Shown here: positions 16,601 through 23,805 of the stretch, piece after piece | How the letters are laid out: each line of letters opens with the position of its first letter | How positions within the stretch are numbered: the first letter of the stretch is position 1 | From: Bacteroidales bacterium | GTDB taxonomy: Bacteria > Bacteroidota > Bacteroidia > Bacteroidales > UBA932 | Length of the DNA stretch: 49,028 nt | NCBI GenBank assembly: GCA_017961175.1 | Contig: JAGCXV010000065.1 | Coordinates: 1-49,028 of the forward strand | Direction of reading: 5' to 3' | The notes under the pieces: model-generated | Database searches by the model: none | Told to the model about the DNA's origin: nothing | What the model saw: the letters and a program-made list of their open reading frames with translations, nothing else | Made by a program: the position numbers and the translations under genes

Positions 16601-17668
16601 ACTCCTTCCAGAAAGAATATGGCTTATTTCGGTGGGACTCATCCTTGGGTTTCAATTGCAGAAATGAATGGTCAAGTAATAACTGATACAAAGGAGAAAA
16701 TCACAGATGCGGGTATTCGAAATTCCAATGTAAAACTTATCCCGAAAGGAACAACCCTTCTCAGTTTTAAACTGAGCATAGGTAAAACAGCTATAGCTGG
16801 AATAGATTTATACACTAATGAAGCAATTGCAGCTTTGATCCCAAAGGATAAGAAACAGGTTTCCGATAAATATTTATTCGCTTTGTTCAGCGGTAAGTTG
16901 ATTGATTTGGAAAATGTTGGAAACAAAGCTTTTGGGAAGAGCCTAAATAGTACATATTTAAACAATGACATAAAAATACCTCTCCCGCCTCCGGATATCC
17001 AACTTAAAATAGTTCAAGAGTGTGAAAAGGTGGACAAGGAGTACCATCGTTCGCGAATGAGTATTGAAGAATACAAAGCGAAGATTGCGGCTATTTTTGC
17101 TCGTCTTGAGATAATTATTAAGAATCAGGGGGGGGTGAAAATCAGTGAGTTATGCGATTTTGTCACCACTAGAACATCCAAGATTGACTTGAGCTCCTAT
17201 GTTTGTACAGATAATATGCTACAGAATTTTGAAGGGGTTATTCCGTTTGAAGGTTCTGCCGTTATTTCTTCGGCCATACAATATATGGCTGGCGACATTC
17301 TCATTTCCAATATTCGCCCGTACCTCAGAAAAATTTGGCATGCGGATAGAAATGGTGCGTGTTCTCCCGATGTGCTTGTACTTCGTCCCAATCTTGAGAA
17401 GATAGATACGGTTTTTCTTTATTATAGTTTAAGAAGAGACCGTTTCTTCGATTTCATAATGGAAGATGCTGGAACAAAGGGAATGAAGATGCCTCGAGGC
17501 AATAAAGCAGAGATAATAAAATTTGAAATAGCCGTTCCATCACCTAAAGAACAGCAATCCATAGTTGAAGAAATCTCACATCTTGATAAGCTCATTCAGC
17601 AAGCGCAGAATGTTATTGAGAATTGTGACTCACAAAAACAAGATATAGTCAGGAAGTATATAAGCTAA
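13667..17668 (+). CDS. Single-chain restriction-modification enzyme (Type IIG/IIB-like: nuclease, N6-adenine methyltransferase, two recognition domains)
   Basis: This 1333-residue protein joins all three restriction functions. Residues 1-150 carry a PD-(D/E)XK nuclease: Asp119 in PSYGDILVFD, Glu134 and Lys136 in VLIENKT. Residues about 420-680 are an N6-adenine methyltransferase: QFFTP at the start, motif I DYACGAG from Asp467, catalytic NPPY at 545-548. The C-terminal third is HsdS-like with two target-recognition halves, about 965-1110 (PLVKLGG..., PLPPPDIQ) and about 1158-1320 (KISELCDF..., VPSPKEQQ), separated by helical spacers. This matches AloI/BcgI-like Type IIB or bipartite Type IIG enzymes. 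A G8 run at codons 1154-1157, between the two halves, is set up for frameshifting. The gene is AT-rich and probably acquired. Confidence 0.92.
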   Translation: MITQKNISALLLHLGFTESNSIFKRDYSQGASIEVNFVSQKITYSPLDSDFKEGEYPTKDKPAKGFVIHRDTTLNFSANESFVCLVCVHLLLKKGYEPKHIVFEPAFKVGHVNKPSYGDILVFDKEYHPLVLIENKTYGSEFSAEWNNMQKDGGQLFSYLGPLVNSLGFCENLVLFAADYDEKEILKNHIITLKDNDKRLKELDNPKTFSNAQGRYFDVWSETYAKSFETKGLFEDDIAPYSIGKLKYTINDLKGLSHAEIRPIYHEFATILRNHAITDFEHSFYILIDLFLCKITDERNNPNDLQFFYKGITRDTPKEYCARLLNLYQQGKKQLFGIDVVNKNESDISQIFEDTNRSVTNGLFAGIKELFEEIKFYNIKKFNFIDVENKEEFEMNFQILIKIASLIQDINLSNSETNHFFGDLFEGLLSRNVHQTEGQFFTPLPIVNFIIKSLPQFPNSSNVKVLDYACGAGHFLTEFIKSYPQADAYGIEKSQPLSQVAKIATIINGAKDSHIVFKDSLSIFNTAEVRFQGFDRENFDCIIANPPYSVKGFLNTLSDNDRQQFNLIKFVKEKSYGSNDSIECFFIERTKHFLQPNGLVGIILPGSILSNGNLYTKARELLFESFNLLAIVNLNSRTFGSTGTNTIVLFAQKVKKNSGGLLDTFISKKDYTQYLSYKAIESYMQKQGYSKDDYFAFMQDNVLGKSLEEHEIFNEYKKKFKPKAISLSEKKIWFKSSSYYRSDLKDNSNENKSLFISFLQSDDYKRLESAEYQKRFISYAKVIERDKLNTFIQIYDNTVVILQSPPDKVKNKSNKDAIVKFLGYDWSNRKGDEGIKYVTTRSFTESAEEDTPDGDEKDADVVAAINSIKYIATPLYNPNDAWDRSKFAFAIRKHIYNQCRKFSFGACSVPNEYIEQEYEGGMNELLSSASLADMIDFSRNSFDKSIKLTADRKVEIVSKYPLVKLGGSDGICDIRIGGTPSRKNMAYFGGTHPWVSIAEMNGQVITDTKEKITDAGIRNSNVKLIPKGTTLLSFKLSIGKTAIAGIDLYTNEAIAALIPKDKKQVSDKYLFALFSGKLIDLENVGNKAFGKSLNSTYLNNDIKIPLPPPDIQLKIVQECEKVDKEYHRSRMSIEEYKAKIAAIFARLEIIIKNQGGVKISELCDFVTTRTSKIDLSSYVCTDNMLQNFEGVIPFEGSAVISSAIQYMAGDILISNIRPYLRKIWHADRNGACSPDVLVLRPNLEKIDTVFLYYSLRRDRFFDFIMEDAGTKGMKMPRGNKAEIIKFEIAVPSPKEQQSIVEEISHLDKLIQQAQNVIENCDSQKQDIVRKYIS
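17128..17135 (+). repeat. G8 homopolymer inside the restriction-modification gene
   Basis: Eight Gs encode the end of Gln1154, Gly, Gly and the start of Val1157 (CAG GGG GGG GTG). With seven Gs the frame reads CAG GGG GGG TGA and stops at once. With nine it reads GGT GAA AAT CAG TGA and stops four codons later. Either change removes the second recognition domain. Confidence 0.85.
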
Positions 17669-17845
17669 TATGGAAAAAGTAGCCCTCATACGCGTTAAAG
17701 AAAACGGCTGGACTCATTCCTCCGCGGGGAGGTAAGGTGTTAATGAAATGATGTATTAAGTCCTCGCAATCAGTGAAATACGAATGGTTGTTCTGCGGAT
17801 GATTTGTGGCCGCATTATGAAGAGAGTATGAAATCTATACTTATC
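17669..17845 (+). pseudogene. Remnant coding sequence behind the restriction-modification gene
   Basis: An ATG at 17670 opens a 21-codon frame reading MEKVALIRVKENGW before a stop. Further on, about 17786-17850, another frame reads SADDLWPHYEESMKSILI to a TAA. Both look protein-like but are too short to be genes. They may be the two ends of a gene lost by deletion, perhaps a former partner of the RM enzyme. No family was recognised. Confidence 0.3.
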
Positions 17846-17870
17846 TAACTGTCTGAACAGTTATTGTTTT
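17846..17870 (+). terminator. Terminator after the restriction-modification gene
   Basis: TAACTGT (17846-17852), loop CTGA, ACAGTTA (17857-17863), followed by TTGTTTTT. A short stem with a T-rich tail on the plus strand. Confidence 0.5.
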
Positions 17871-19868
17871 TCATTTCAGGGCGCGCATCGCGTTGAGAAC
17901 GGCCAGGACGGTCACTCCAACATCGGCGAACACGGCCATCCACATTGTAGCGATACCTAGCGTTGCCAGAATCAGGACTGCAACCTTTACTCCAATTGCA
18001 AACCAGATGTTCTGCCTGGCTATTGAAAGTGTGCGTCTTGCAATCTTTATGGCAGTGGCGATCCTGGAAGGCTTGTCATCCATCAGCACCACGTCTGCGG
18101 CCTCTATGGCGGCATCGCTTCCCATAGCTCCCATCGCTATGCCCACATCTGCCCTGGCAAGGACAGGGGCGTCGTTGATGCCGTCTCCCACAAAGGCAAG
18201 TGTTCCTTTTTCCAGAAGCTGTTCAACGATCCTCACCTTATCTGAGGGCATCAGTTCCGAGTGGTATTCAGATAGATTCAGCTTCTCGGCGATTTGCTTT
18301 GCAACTTCCTCCCGGTCTCCGGTAAGCATTACGGTATCTGTTATACCCATAGACCTCAGCTCGGAAATTGCCTGGGCGCTGTCTTCCTTCATCTGGTCGT
18401 TGATGACTATGTGGCCGGAGTATTCCCCGTTGATTGCTATGTGAATTATTGTGCCGGCGTGGTGGCAAGGATGCCACTTCACTCCTATGGATTCCATCAG
18501 CTTTTCGTTTCCGGCATATACAGTGTCGTTTCCTATTCTGGCTTTTGCACCTTTTCCGGCAATCTCCTCAATCTCAGAGACCTGGCATCCGTCTGTAGCT
18601 TCCTGAGGGAATGCGTCCCTGAGTGCTCCGGCGATAGGGTGGGTGGAGAAATGCTCCACGTGAGCGGCCAGGTGCAGCAGATGGCTGGAGTCTGAACCGT
18701 GCCCCTGATGGCATTCCTGTGAATGCGAGCCGTCTATGCAGGTGTCCGGATGCACGGCCTCTACAGCAAACTTTCCTTGTGTGAGGGTTCCGGTCTTGTC
18801 AAAGACCACGGTCTTAACCTTGGAGAGGATGTCCATATAGCTGGCTCCCTTGATGAGGATTCCCTTTCTTGAAGCTCCGCCGATTCCTCCGAAGAAAGTC
18901 AGAGGAACACTGATGACAAGTGCACACGGGCAGCTGACCACCAGAAACATCAGAGCCCTGTACAGCCAGGTGGGGAAACTCTCTGAGAAACTGCCGGATA
19001 GAAGTGGCGGCAGGAAAGCCAGCAAGATAGCGGCGCATACCACTATAGGGGTGTAGATCCTGGCAAAGCGGGTGATGAAAGTCTCGCTCTTGGACTTCTT
19101 TTCAGCGGCATTCTCCACCAGGTCTATGATCTTGGAAGCTGTGCTTTCCTTGAAACTCTTTGTGGAGCGCACCTTTATCGCTCCAGACAGGTTCACGCAT
19201 CCTGAAATGACCTCGTCATTGACACCTGCTTCTCTTGGCACGCTCTCTCCTGTCAGTGCCACAGTATTCAGCGATGTAGCTCCTTCTATAATCTGCCCGT
19301 CCAGAGGAACTTTCTCTCCCGGGCGGATAACGATAACTTCTCCAACCGCCACTTCTTCCGGGCTCACTTCCAGCAGTTTGCCGCCTCTTTCCACATTGGC
19401 TTTGTCCGGCCGTATATCCATCAGATGGGCAATGCTTTCCTTGCTCTTGCCTTCCGCATAGCCTTCAAACAGCTCTCCCACCTGGAAGAAAAGCATCACG
19501 AATACCGCCTCAGGAAACTGGGTTTCCGCTCCCGGCAGGAAGCCTATGCAAAGCGCTCCAATAGTTGCAACAGACATCAGAAAATGCTCGTTGAAGGCAT
19601 CTCCGTGAACCAGCCCTTCCACGGCCTCTTTCAGCGTTTCCCATCCTGTTAGAAGATATGGAACAAGATAAACCAGAAGCAGTTGCCAGGTCTTGAGATT
19701 GCACTTCTTTTCAATTATTACAGCCGCAACCAGCAGAATGACTGTCGCGATTATGACAGCAAGTTTTCCTTTCAGCCCCCCTTCCTCATAATGATGGTGA
19801 TGTTCATGATGATGATGGTGCTCGCAGAATTCATCGTGATGATGCTCGTGTATATGATCGTGTGCCAT
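17871..19868 (-). CDS. Heavy-metal P1B-type ATPase (Zn/Cd/Co efflux type) with His-rich N-terminus
   Basis: A 665-residue inner-membrane pump. The first 30 residues are almost entirely His, Glu and Asp (HHHHHEHHHH), a likely zinc-binding tail; no CxxC heavy-metal-associated domain is present. The membrane core holds the metal-site motif SCPCALVIS (Cys313-Pro-Cys315), phosphorylation site DKTGTLTQGK (Asp357), TGES in the actuator domain and GDGINDAP. SCPCALV with these features indicates ZntA-like divalent metal export. The ATG at 19868 has AGGAGA upstream (19875-19880); the longer reading would overlap the regulator gene. It starts 2 bases after the winged-helix gene, so expression is probably coupled to it. 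Confidence 0.93.
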   Translation of the reverse strand: MAHDHIHEHHHDEFCEHHHHHEHHHHYEEGGLKGKLAVIIATVILLVAAVIIEKKCNLKTWQLLLVYLVPYLLTGWETLKEAVEGLVHGDAFNEHFLMSVATIGALCIGFLPGAETQFPEAVFVMLFFQVGELFEGYAEGKSKESIAHLMDIRPDKANVERGGKLLEVSPEEVAVGEVIVIRPGEKVPLDGQIIEGATSLNTVALTGESVPREAGVNDEVISGCVNLSGAIKVRSTKSFKESTASKIIDLVENAAEKKSKSETFITRFARIYTPIVVCAAILLAFLPPLLSGSFSESFPTWLYRALMFLVVSCPCALVISVPLTFFGGIGGASRKGILIKGASYMDILSKVKTVVFDKTGTLTQGKFAVEAVHPDTCIDGSHSQECHQGHGSDSSHLLHLAAHVEHFSTHPIAGALRDAFPQEATDGCQVSEIEEIAGKGAKARIGNDTVYAGNEKLMESIGVKWHPCHHAGTIIHIAINGEYSGHIVINDQMKEDSAQAISELRSMGITDTVMLTGDREEVAKQIAEKLNLSEYHSELMPSDKVRIVEQLLEKGTLAFVGDGINDAPVLARADVGIAMGAMGSDAAIEAADVVLMDDKPSRIATAIKIARRTLSIARQNIWFAIGVKVAVLILATLGIATMWMAVFADVGVTVLAVLNAMRALK

Positions 19869-19870
19869 AA

Positions 19871-20245
19871 TTATTCTCCTTTTATAATAAGCCAGTGGCC
19901 GCCCTTGTTGCAACCCTGGCGTTTGATTATGCCTTCCGCCTTGAGGTTGGCCAGCTGTTTTTCAATGGCCTTTTCTGTAACGCAGACTTTCTGTGCCAGA
20001 GCCTTTGCTGTAATGTGCTTGTTCTCAGCGATAAGCAACAATATCTTGTCTCTTGTCTTGAGGTTCTTCTTTGGAACACATTCTTCTTGCTGCGGCTCTG
20101 TTTTAACAGGTGCAATAGTCTGGTTTATAGCAGAATCGATAGAGTTCAGAATATCAGATGCAAGCTTTTCCCTGAACTGCTGGTAATCCAGCTCGACAGA
20201 CTCGTTGTTTTCTGTAAAAAGCAGCACTTTTTTAATCTTGTCCAT
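19871..20245 (-). CDS. Winged-helix transcriptional regulator of the metal-efflux operon
   Basis: A 124-residue protein. The C-terminal half is a winged helix: KTRDKILLLIAENKHITAKALAQ then the recognition helix near VTEKAIEKQLANLKAEG and a wing at RQGCNKGGHW. The N-terminal half is acidic and polar, without a known sensor fold. Cysteines in QQEECV, QKVCVT and RQGCNK could bind metal, but that is a guess. It is neither a typical ArsR/SmtB nor MerR protein, the usual regulators of zinc pumps. It is the first gene of the operon with the P-type ATPase. Three operator-like repeats at 20246-20304 cover its promoter, suggesting autoregulation. Confidence 0.75.
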   Translation of the reverse strand: MDKIKKVLLFTENNESVELDYQQFREKLASDILNSIDSAINQTIAPVKTEPQQEECVPKKNLKTRDKILLLIAENKHITAKALAQKVCVTEKAIEKQLANLKAEGIIKRQGCNKGGHWLIIKGE

Positions 20246-20304
20246 AATTTTTATCCCCTAAGTCTAAAATTTTAATACCCTACAAAAATACAATTTATTC
20301 CCTA
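20246..20304 (-). promoter_or_regulatory. Three operator-like repeats phased at 22 bp over the metal-efflux promoter
   Basis: On the plus strand AATTTTTATCCCCTA ends at 20260, AATTTTAATACCCTA ends at 20282 and AATTTATTCCCTA ends at 20304. The ends are exactly 22 bases apart, two helical turns, so all copies face the same side of the DNA. They bracket the -7 box and cover the region up to the start codon. Confidence 0.65.
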
Positions 20305-20311
20305 AAAACAA
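20283..20311 (-). promoter_or_regulatory. Promoter of the winged-helix/P-type ATPase operon
   Basis: On the minus strand TTG (20309-20311), 18 bases, then TATTTTTG (20283-20290), an exact TAnnTTTG box. The box lies between the second and third 22-bp-phased repeats, so a bound regulator would block it. Confidence 0.6.
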
Positions 20312-20350
20312 TAGTTTCTACCATAAATTTGCCGATATTTTATAAAATAA

Positions 20351-20382
20351 TTTGGTTTATAATGTAAACTGGTTTATCTTTG
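20351..20382 (+). promoter_or_regulatory. Promoter of the membrane-protein/regulator pair
   Basis: TTTG (20351-20354), 20 bases, TATCTTTG (20375-20382): a full Bacteroidetes consensus promoter. Transcription should start near 20389, giving a leader of about 90 bases before the ATG at 20481. Confidence 0.75.
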
Positions 20383-20480
20383 CATTGGATTTGAGACTGA
20401 CCGAGTGCGCAATTGGGAGGTAACGGATCCGACAATGGCCATTTTAAATTTTAAGTTTTAATTTTTAAAAAGTATTTACA

Positions 20481-21110
20481 ATGGAAACTATCGTTAACAA
20501 AGAAAACCTTTCAACCGAAAATTCTCTGAAGATTATCGCAGAGACAATGGAGCGCAGCAGAAAAACAATTGCCAAGAATCTTGGAAAGCCCCTGATCCTT
20601 TGGGGTTGCCTGGTGGCAGTTACTGCATTGGTTATTTACTTCCTCTGGTCAAAGACCGGCAGCCCTGTTTGGAACCTTCTGTGGTTTGCTATGAGTGCCA
20701 TAGGTGTTGTATGCAACATTATTATGGACAAGAACAAGGAGAAAGCTCCTAAAACCGAGGTTAGCAGAATCATCGGCAAGACCTGGATGTGGTTCGGAAT
20801 CTTTGCAACAGGCTTCTACTTCCTGATCTGGGTAGCTGCCCTTATAATGAGGTATTTCGAGCTGGGCAACATCGTGGTTGCCAATATGACTCTCGTAATT
20901 GCCTTGCTGATGGGACTTTGCGGCGTGATTACCGGAGTGGTTATGAAGATGAAGTCAGTTGTTGCCTGCCTTGTTGTGGCTACTGCAATATCTGTAGTTG
21001 TGGCTTTGATCTGCAACGGTCCGGCCCAGCTTCTGGTATTCGTTGTGCTCGGCATCCTGGGACTTCTGATTCCTGGAATGATCCTTCAGAACAAAACAAA
21101 GCAGAACTAA
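20481..21110 (+). CDS. Integral membrane protein of unknown function
   Basis: A 209-residue protein with a polar N-terminus (about 35 residues) and six hydrophobic segments, at about 38-55, 65-80, 103-122, 130-150, 155-172 and 178-200. No catalytic motif or named family was recognised. Similar proteins in Bacteroidetes are often encoded next to a small winged-helix regulator, as here, 24 bases downstream. The pair is likely one operon from the consensus promoter at 20351-20382. Confidence 0.75.
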   Translation: METIVNKENLSTENSLKIIAETMERSRKTIAKNLGKPLILWGCLVAVTALVIYFLWSKTGSPVWNLLWFAMSAIGVVCNIIMDKNKEKAPKTEVSRIIGKTWMWFGIFATGFYFLIWVAALIMRYFELGNIVVANMTLVIALLMGLCGVITGVVMKMKSVVACLVVATAISVVVALICNGPAQLLVFVVLGILGLLIPGMILQNKTKQN

Positions 21111-21134
21111 AATAACGCTATAAAACAAAGTGTT

Positions 21135-21446
21135 ATGGAAGAGAAACAGACAACGTTCAAGCCGCTGGATCCGCTGCTCCATTCGGAGTTAAGGCTTGCG
21201 GTGATGAGCATACTGATTGGCGTGGAGGAGGCGGACTTCGTCTACATCAAGGCTCAGACCGGAGCTACGGCCGGAAACCTGAGCGTGCAGCTGGACAAGC
21301 TCTCCGCGGCCGGATACATCGAGGTGGAGAAGACCTTCAAGGGCAAGAAGACCTGCACTATCTGCCGGATTACCGGCAAGGGCCGCGATGCTTTTGCCGA
21401 GTATGTTGAAACTCTCAAGCAATATCTCCAGATTCCAAAGGTCTGA
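21135..21446 (+). CDS. Winged-helix transcriptional regulator (HTH_34-like)
   Basis: A 103-residue single-domain DNA-binding protein. LLHSELRLAVMSILIGVEEADFV begins the first helices, TGATAGNLSVQLDKLSAAGYI is the helix-turn-helix, and KKTCTICRITGKGRDAFAEY is the wing and last helix, a pattern typical of the MarR-like HTH_34 group. It follows the membrane-protein gene and probably controls that operon. No effector domain is present. Confidence 0.85.
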   Translation: MEEKQTTFKPLDPLLHSELRLAVMSILIGVEEADFVYIKAQTGATAGNLSVQLDKLSAAGYIEVEKTFKGKKTCTICRITGKGRDAFAEYVETLKQYLQIPKV

Positions 21447-21475
21447 GAATCGCCGAGGTTGATTTTTAGGAATGA

Positions 21476-21520
21476 AAAGTACTCCCGCTGCTACACTGAT
21501 TGTAACGGCGGGAGCACTTT
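21476..21520. terminator. Terminator shared by convergent genes
   Basis: AAAGTACTCCCGC (21476-21488) pairs with GCGGGAGCACTTT (21508-21520) with one mismatch around a 19-base loop. A/T runs on both sides make it usable in both directions between the regulator gene and the lipoprotein gene that converges on it. Confidence 0.7.
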
Positions 21521-21536
21521 ATTTATGGCGGATAAA

Positions 21537-22331
21537 CTACAGGTTAGTGAAGTTTATCTTGTAGATCTTGGAAGTGGTGTCGTCGGATACCCAGATGCAG
21601 CTGTGAGCGTGGTCCACATACACTCCTTCTCCATTGTCTATGAAGGAAACGCTGTAGCTCTGAAGCAAATCACCGTTCAAATTGCAGAGATTGATAGTGC
21701 GGCTCTTGCTGTCCGCTATCCAGAGCACATTCCTCACAGGATCGTAGCAAAGGTCAGCGATTTCTTTGAGAGGGCCGCTTGACAGGTCCCGGCGGCTGAT
21801 TTCCCCTTTGTCCAGAGAGTATTTGATCAGCACAACCGGCTTTTTCTGGTTGCCTATCAGAAGGGTGCGGTCTTTGTACCAGGTGATGCCTTCAAGTCCG
21901 TCGTTGGTGCCAAGGCCCACATCGCTGATTACACAGATCAATTCATCCTTCTTGTAGTCCGGAGCAACCAGACGGTGTACTTCCTGTTTGTTTTCAATAA
22001 TATAATAGACATCCTTGGTTTTAGGGTCTATAGTCACGCCTTCGCAATCGAAATGGCCATTATAAAAGTCTGTGGTTATGCCTTTCCATGTGATATGGTT
22101 TATGCCGTTTTCGTCTGAAGCTGCCAGAAAACCGTCACCGTTAGGTGCCAGGCAAAGGCCTGAAATCTCCTCGCAGGTGGTATTGATCTCAGAATAATTA
22201 CCCATAACCGGCTTGTAATTTTCCGGGGTGTCCGGGGATGATTCCGGGCTAAGGTGCTTGTGTGAACAAGAAGATACTGCAGCAATCAGAACAGCTGCAG
22301 CTAGTGTTAAGATTAATTTATTAACTCTCAT
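21537..22331 (-). CDS. SdiA-regulated-like (beta-propeller) lipoprotein
   Basis: A 264-residue lipoprotein: signal LTLAAAVLIAAVSSC with the lipid Cys about 22 residues from the ATG at 22331, then a Ser/Pro linker. The rest shows repeated strands of a propeller: EEISGLCLAPNGDGFLAASDE, FDCEGVTIDPKTKDVYYI, GLEGITWYKD, EIADLCYDPVRNVLWI, NGEGVYVD. The ISGL/EG repeats match the SdiA-regulated family (PF06977), whose function is not settled. The longer reading from 22379 overlaps the divergent acetyltransferase, so the ATG just before the signal peptide is used. Confidence 0.85.
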   Translation of the reverse strand: MRVNKLILTLAAAVLIAAVSSCSHKHLSPESSPDTPENYKPVMGNYSEINTTCEEISGLCLAPNGDGFLAASDENGINHITWKGITTDFYNGHFDCEGVTIDPKTKDVYYIIENKQEVHRLVAPDYKKDELICVISDVGLGTNDGLEGITWYKDRTLLIGNQKKPVVLIKYSLDKGEISRRDLSSGPLKEIADLCYDPVRNVLWIADSKSRTINLCNLNGDLLQSYSVSFIDNGEGVYVDHAHSCIWVSDDTTSKIYKINFTNL

Positions 22332-22347
22332 TACGGTTTTCTTTTTA

Positions 22348-22355
22348 CAAATATA
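22348..22355 (-). promoter_or_regulatory. -7 box of the SdiA-regulated-like lipoprotein gene
   Basis: TATATTTG on the minus strand, exact TAnnTTTG, 17 bases before the ATG at 22331. No clear -33 TTTG was seen. Confidence 0.4.
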
Positions 22356-22382
22356 CTCATGAATTTGTATATTTACCATGCT

Positions 22383-22952
22383 ATGACAGAACTTGAAAAA
22401 TTAAATGCCGGCCTGCCATACTGCTATGCAGATGCGGAAATGATTGCCAGAAAGACCAGGGCGATCAAGTGGTGCGAGGAGTACAACACCATTGACGGAA
22501 CAGACTATGAGGCTCAGTACAAGTGCCTTCAGAAGATGCTTGGGGCAGTTGGCGAAAGGGTGTGGATATCCAAGACCTTTGGCTGTGACTGCGGAAAGAA
22601 TATCTTCATCGGCGATGATTTTACAGGTAATTTCAACCTGACCATCCTGGATATCCGTGAGGTTTACATCGGCAACCACGTGATGATAGGGCCGAACACT
22701 CTCATCACTACCGTTGGGCATCCGCTCTCTCCAAAGGGCAGGCGTGAATATATCGCTGAGGCCAAGCCTGTCAGGATCGGCAACGATGTGTGGATTGGCG
22801 GAAACGTAACCATACTGCCAGGGGTCACGATAGGCAACAATGTGGTCATAGCCGCCGGAGCTGTGGTTCACGAAGATATTCCGGACAACTGCCTTGTCGG
22901 CGGAGTTCCTGCATACATAATCAAAGACCTGCCCAACGATGTCGAAGACTAA
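22383..22952 (+). CDS. Sugar O-acetyltransferase (maltose/galactoside acetyltransferase family)
   Basis: A 189-residue acetyl-CoA-dependent enzyme of the LacA/Maa family. MTELEKLNAGLPYCYADAEM is the N-terminal Mac domain; residues about 70-180 form the left-handed beta helix of hexapeptide repeats (GKNIFIGDDF, YIGNHVMIGPN, RIGNDVWIGGNVTILPGVTIG). The catalytic His113 lies in TVGHPL, and GGVPAYIIK closes the domain. It acetylates a sugar hydroxyl in the cytoplasm; the natural acceptor is not predictable. The ATG at 22383 fits the family start. Its end overlaps the AlkD-like gene by 14 bases. Confidence 0.93.
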   Translation: MTELEKLNAGLPYCYADAEMIARKTRAIKWCEEYNTIDGTDYEAQYKCLQKMLGAVGERVWISKTFGCDCGKNIFIGDDFTGNFNLTILDIREVYIGNHVMIGPNTLITTVGHPLSPKGRREYIAEAKPVRIGNDVWIGGNVTILPGVTIGNNVVIAAGAVVHEDIPDNCLVGGVPAYIIKDLPNDVED

Positions 22953-23703
22953 TATGCTGCTTCAAAATATGCTTCTTTGCCGCGACGAGAGTCAGGTGGC
23001 GGGGCTTATGCGTTTCTTCAAGACCGGTCCGGGACAATATGGGGAAGGTGACAAGTTCCTGGGTATCAAGGTGCCTGTTACAAGGGAAGTTGTAAAGGAG
23101 TGCTGGAAGGAAGTATCTTTTGAGAATCTTGAGGAGTGTATTCTCAGCGATTATCACGAGGTGCGTCTTGCCGCTCTGCTATGCCTGGTGGAGATATTCT
23201 CCCACCCGCAGAAGGCATTATCTGCTGTAGGCCTGGATGGGAATGTTGATGTGAAGGACGCTTTGCGGAAGCGGTGCGTGGATTTTTATCTGGCACATAC
23301 CGACAGAATCAACAACTGGGACCTTGTGGACCTTTCCTGCTACAATCTTCTTGGAGCCTGGCTTCTGGATAAGGACAGGACTCTGCTATATGACCTAGCC
23401 AAAAGCGGCAAGAATATCTGGGAACAGAGAATCGGAATAGTTTCAACGATGGCCTTTATCAGGAAGGGCCAGTTGGATGATACCTTTGCTATTGCCGAGA
23501 TATTGCTTAACCACCCTCACGACCTGATTCAGAAGGCGGTAGGGTGGCTGTTAAGGGAAGCTGGCAAGCGGGATGAGAAACGTTTGATGAAGTTTCTGGA
23601 TACCCGTTACCGGACTATGCCCCGCATAATGCTGAGGTATGCGATAGAGAAATTCCCGGAACCTATTCGCCGAAGCTATCTGAAGGGCGATGGTGTCTTG
23701 TAA
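22939..23703 (+). CDS. DNA alkylation repair protein (AlkD family)
   Basis: A 254-residue all-helical HEAT-like repeat protein of the AlkC/AlkD glycosylase family, which removes bulky or cationic alkylated purines. Typical segments are GQYGEGDKFLGIKVPVTREV at about 33-52, HEVRLAALLCLVEIF, the core RINNWDLVDLSCYNLLGAWL, and LIQKAVGWLLREAGK near residue 200. The Trp-Asp in NNWDLVD and the Trp in GWLLRE occupy the positions of the AlkD DNA-contact and catalytic residues. It overlaps the acetyltransferase gene by 14 bases and ends before a strong terminator. Confidence 0.92.
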   Translation: MSKTNMLLQNMLLCRDESQVAGLMRFFKTGPGQYGEGDKFLGIKVPVTREVVKECWKEVSFENLEECILSDYHEVRLAALLCLVEIFSHPQKALSAVGLDGNVDVKDALRKRCVDFYLAHTDRINNWDLVDLSCYNLLGAWLLDKDRTLLYDLAKSGKNIWEQRIGIVSTMAFIRKGQLDDTFAIAEILLNHPHDLIQKAVGWLLREAGKRDEKRLMKFLDTRYRTMPRIMLRYAIEKFPEPIRRSYLKGDGVL

Positions 23704-23726
23704 TATGTTGAAGGTCAAGATATTGT

Positions 23727-23760
23727 AAAATAACCCTATTTTGAGGAATAGGGTTATTTT
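23727..23760. terminator. Bidirectional terminator with a perfect 14-bp stem
   Basis: AAAATAACCCTATT, loop TTGAGG, AATAGGGTTATTTT. The A/T ends give a U-tract in either direction, separating alkD from the convergent membrane-protein gene. Confidence 0.9.
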
Positions 23761-23805
23761 GTAATGCATTGAAAATAAGATTATTGTCGAGCACCATCGC
23801 CCCAG

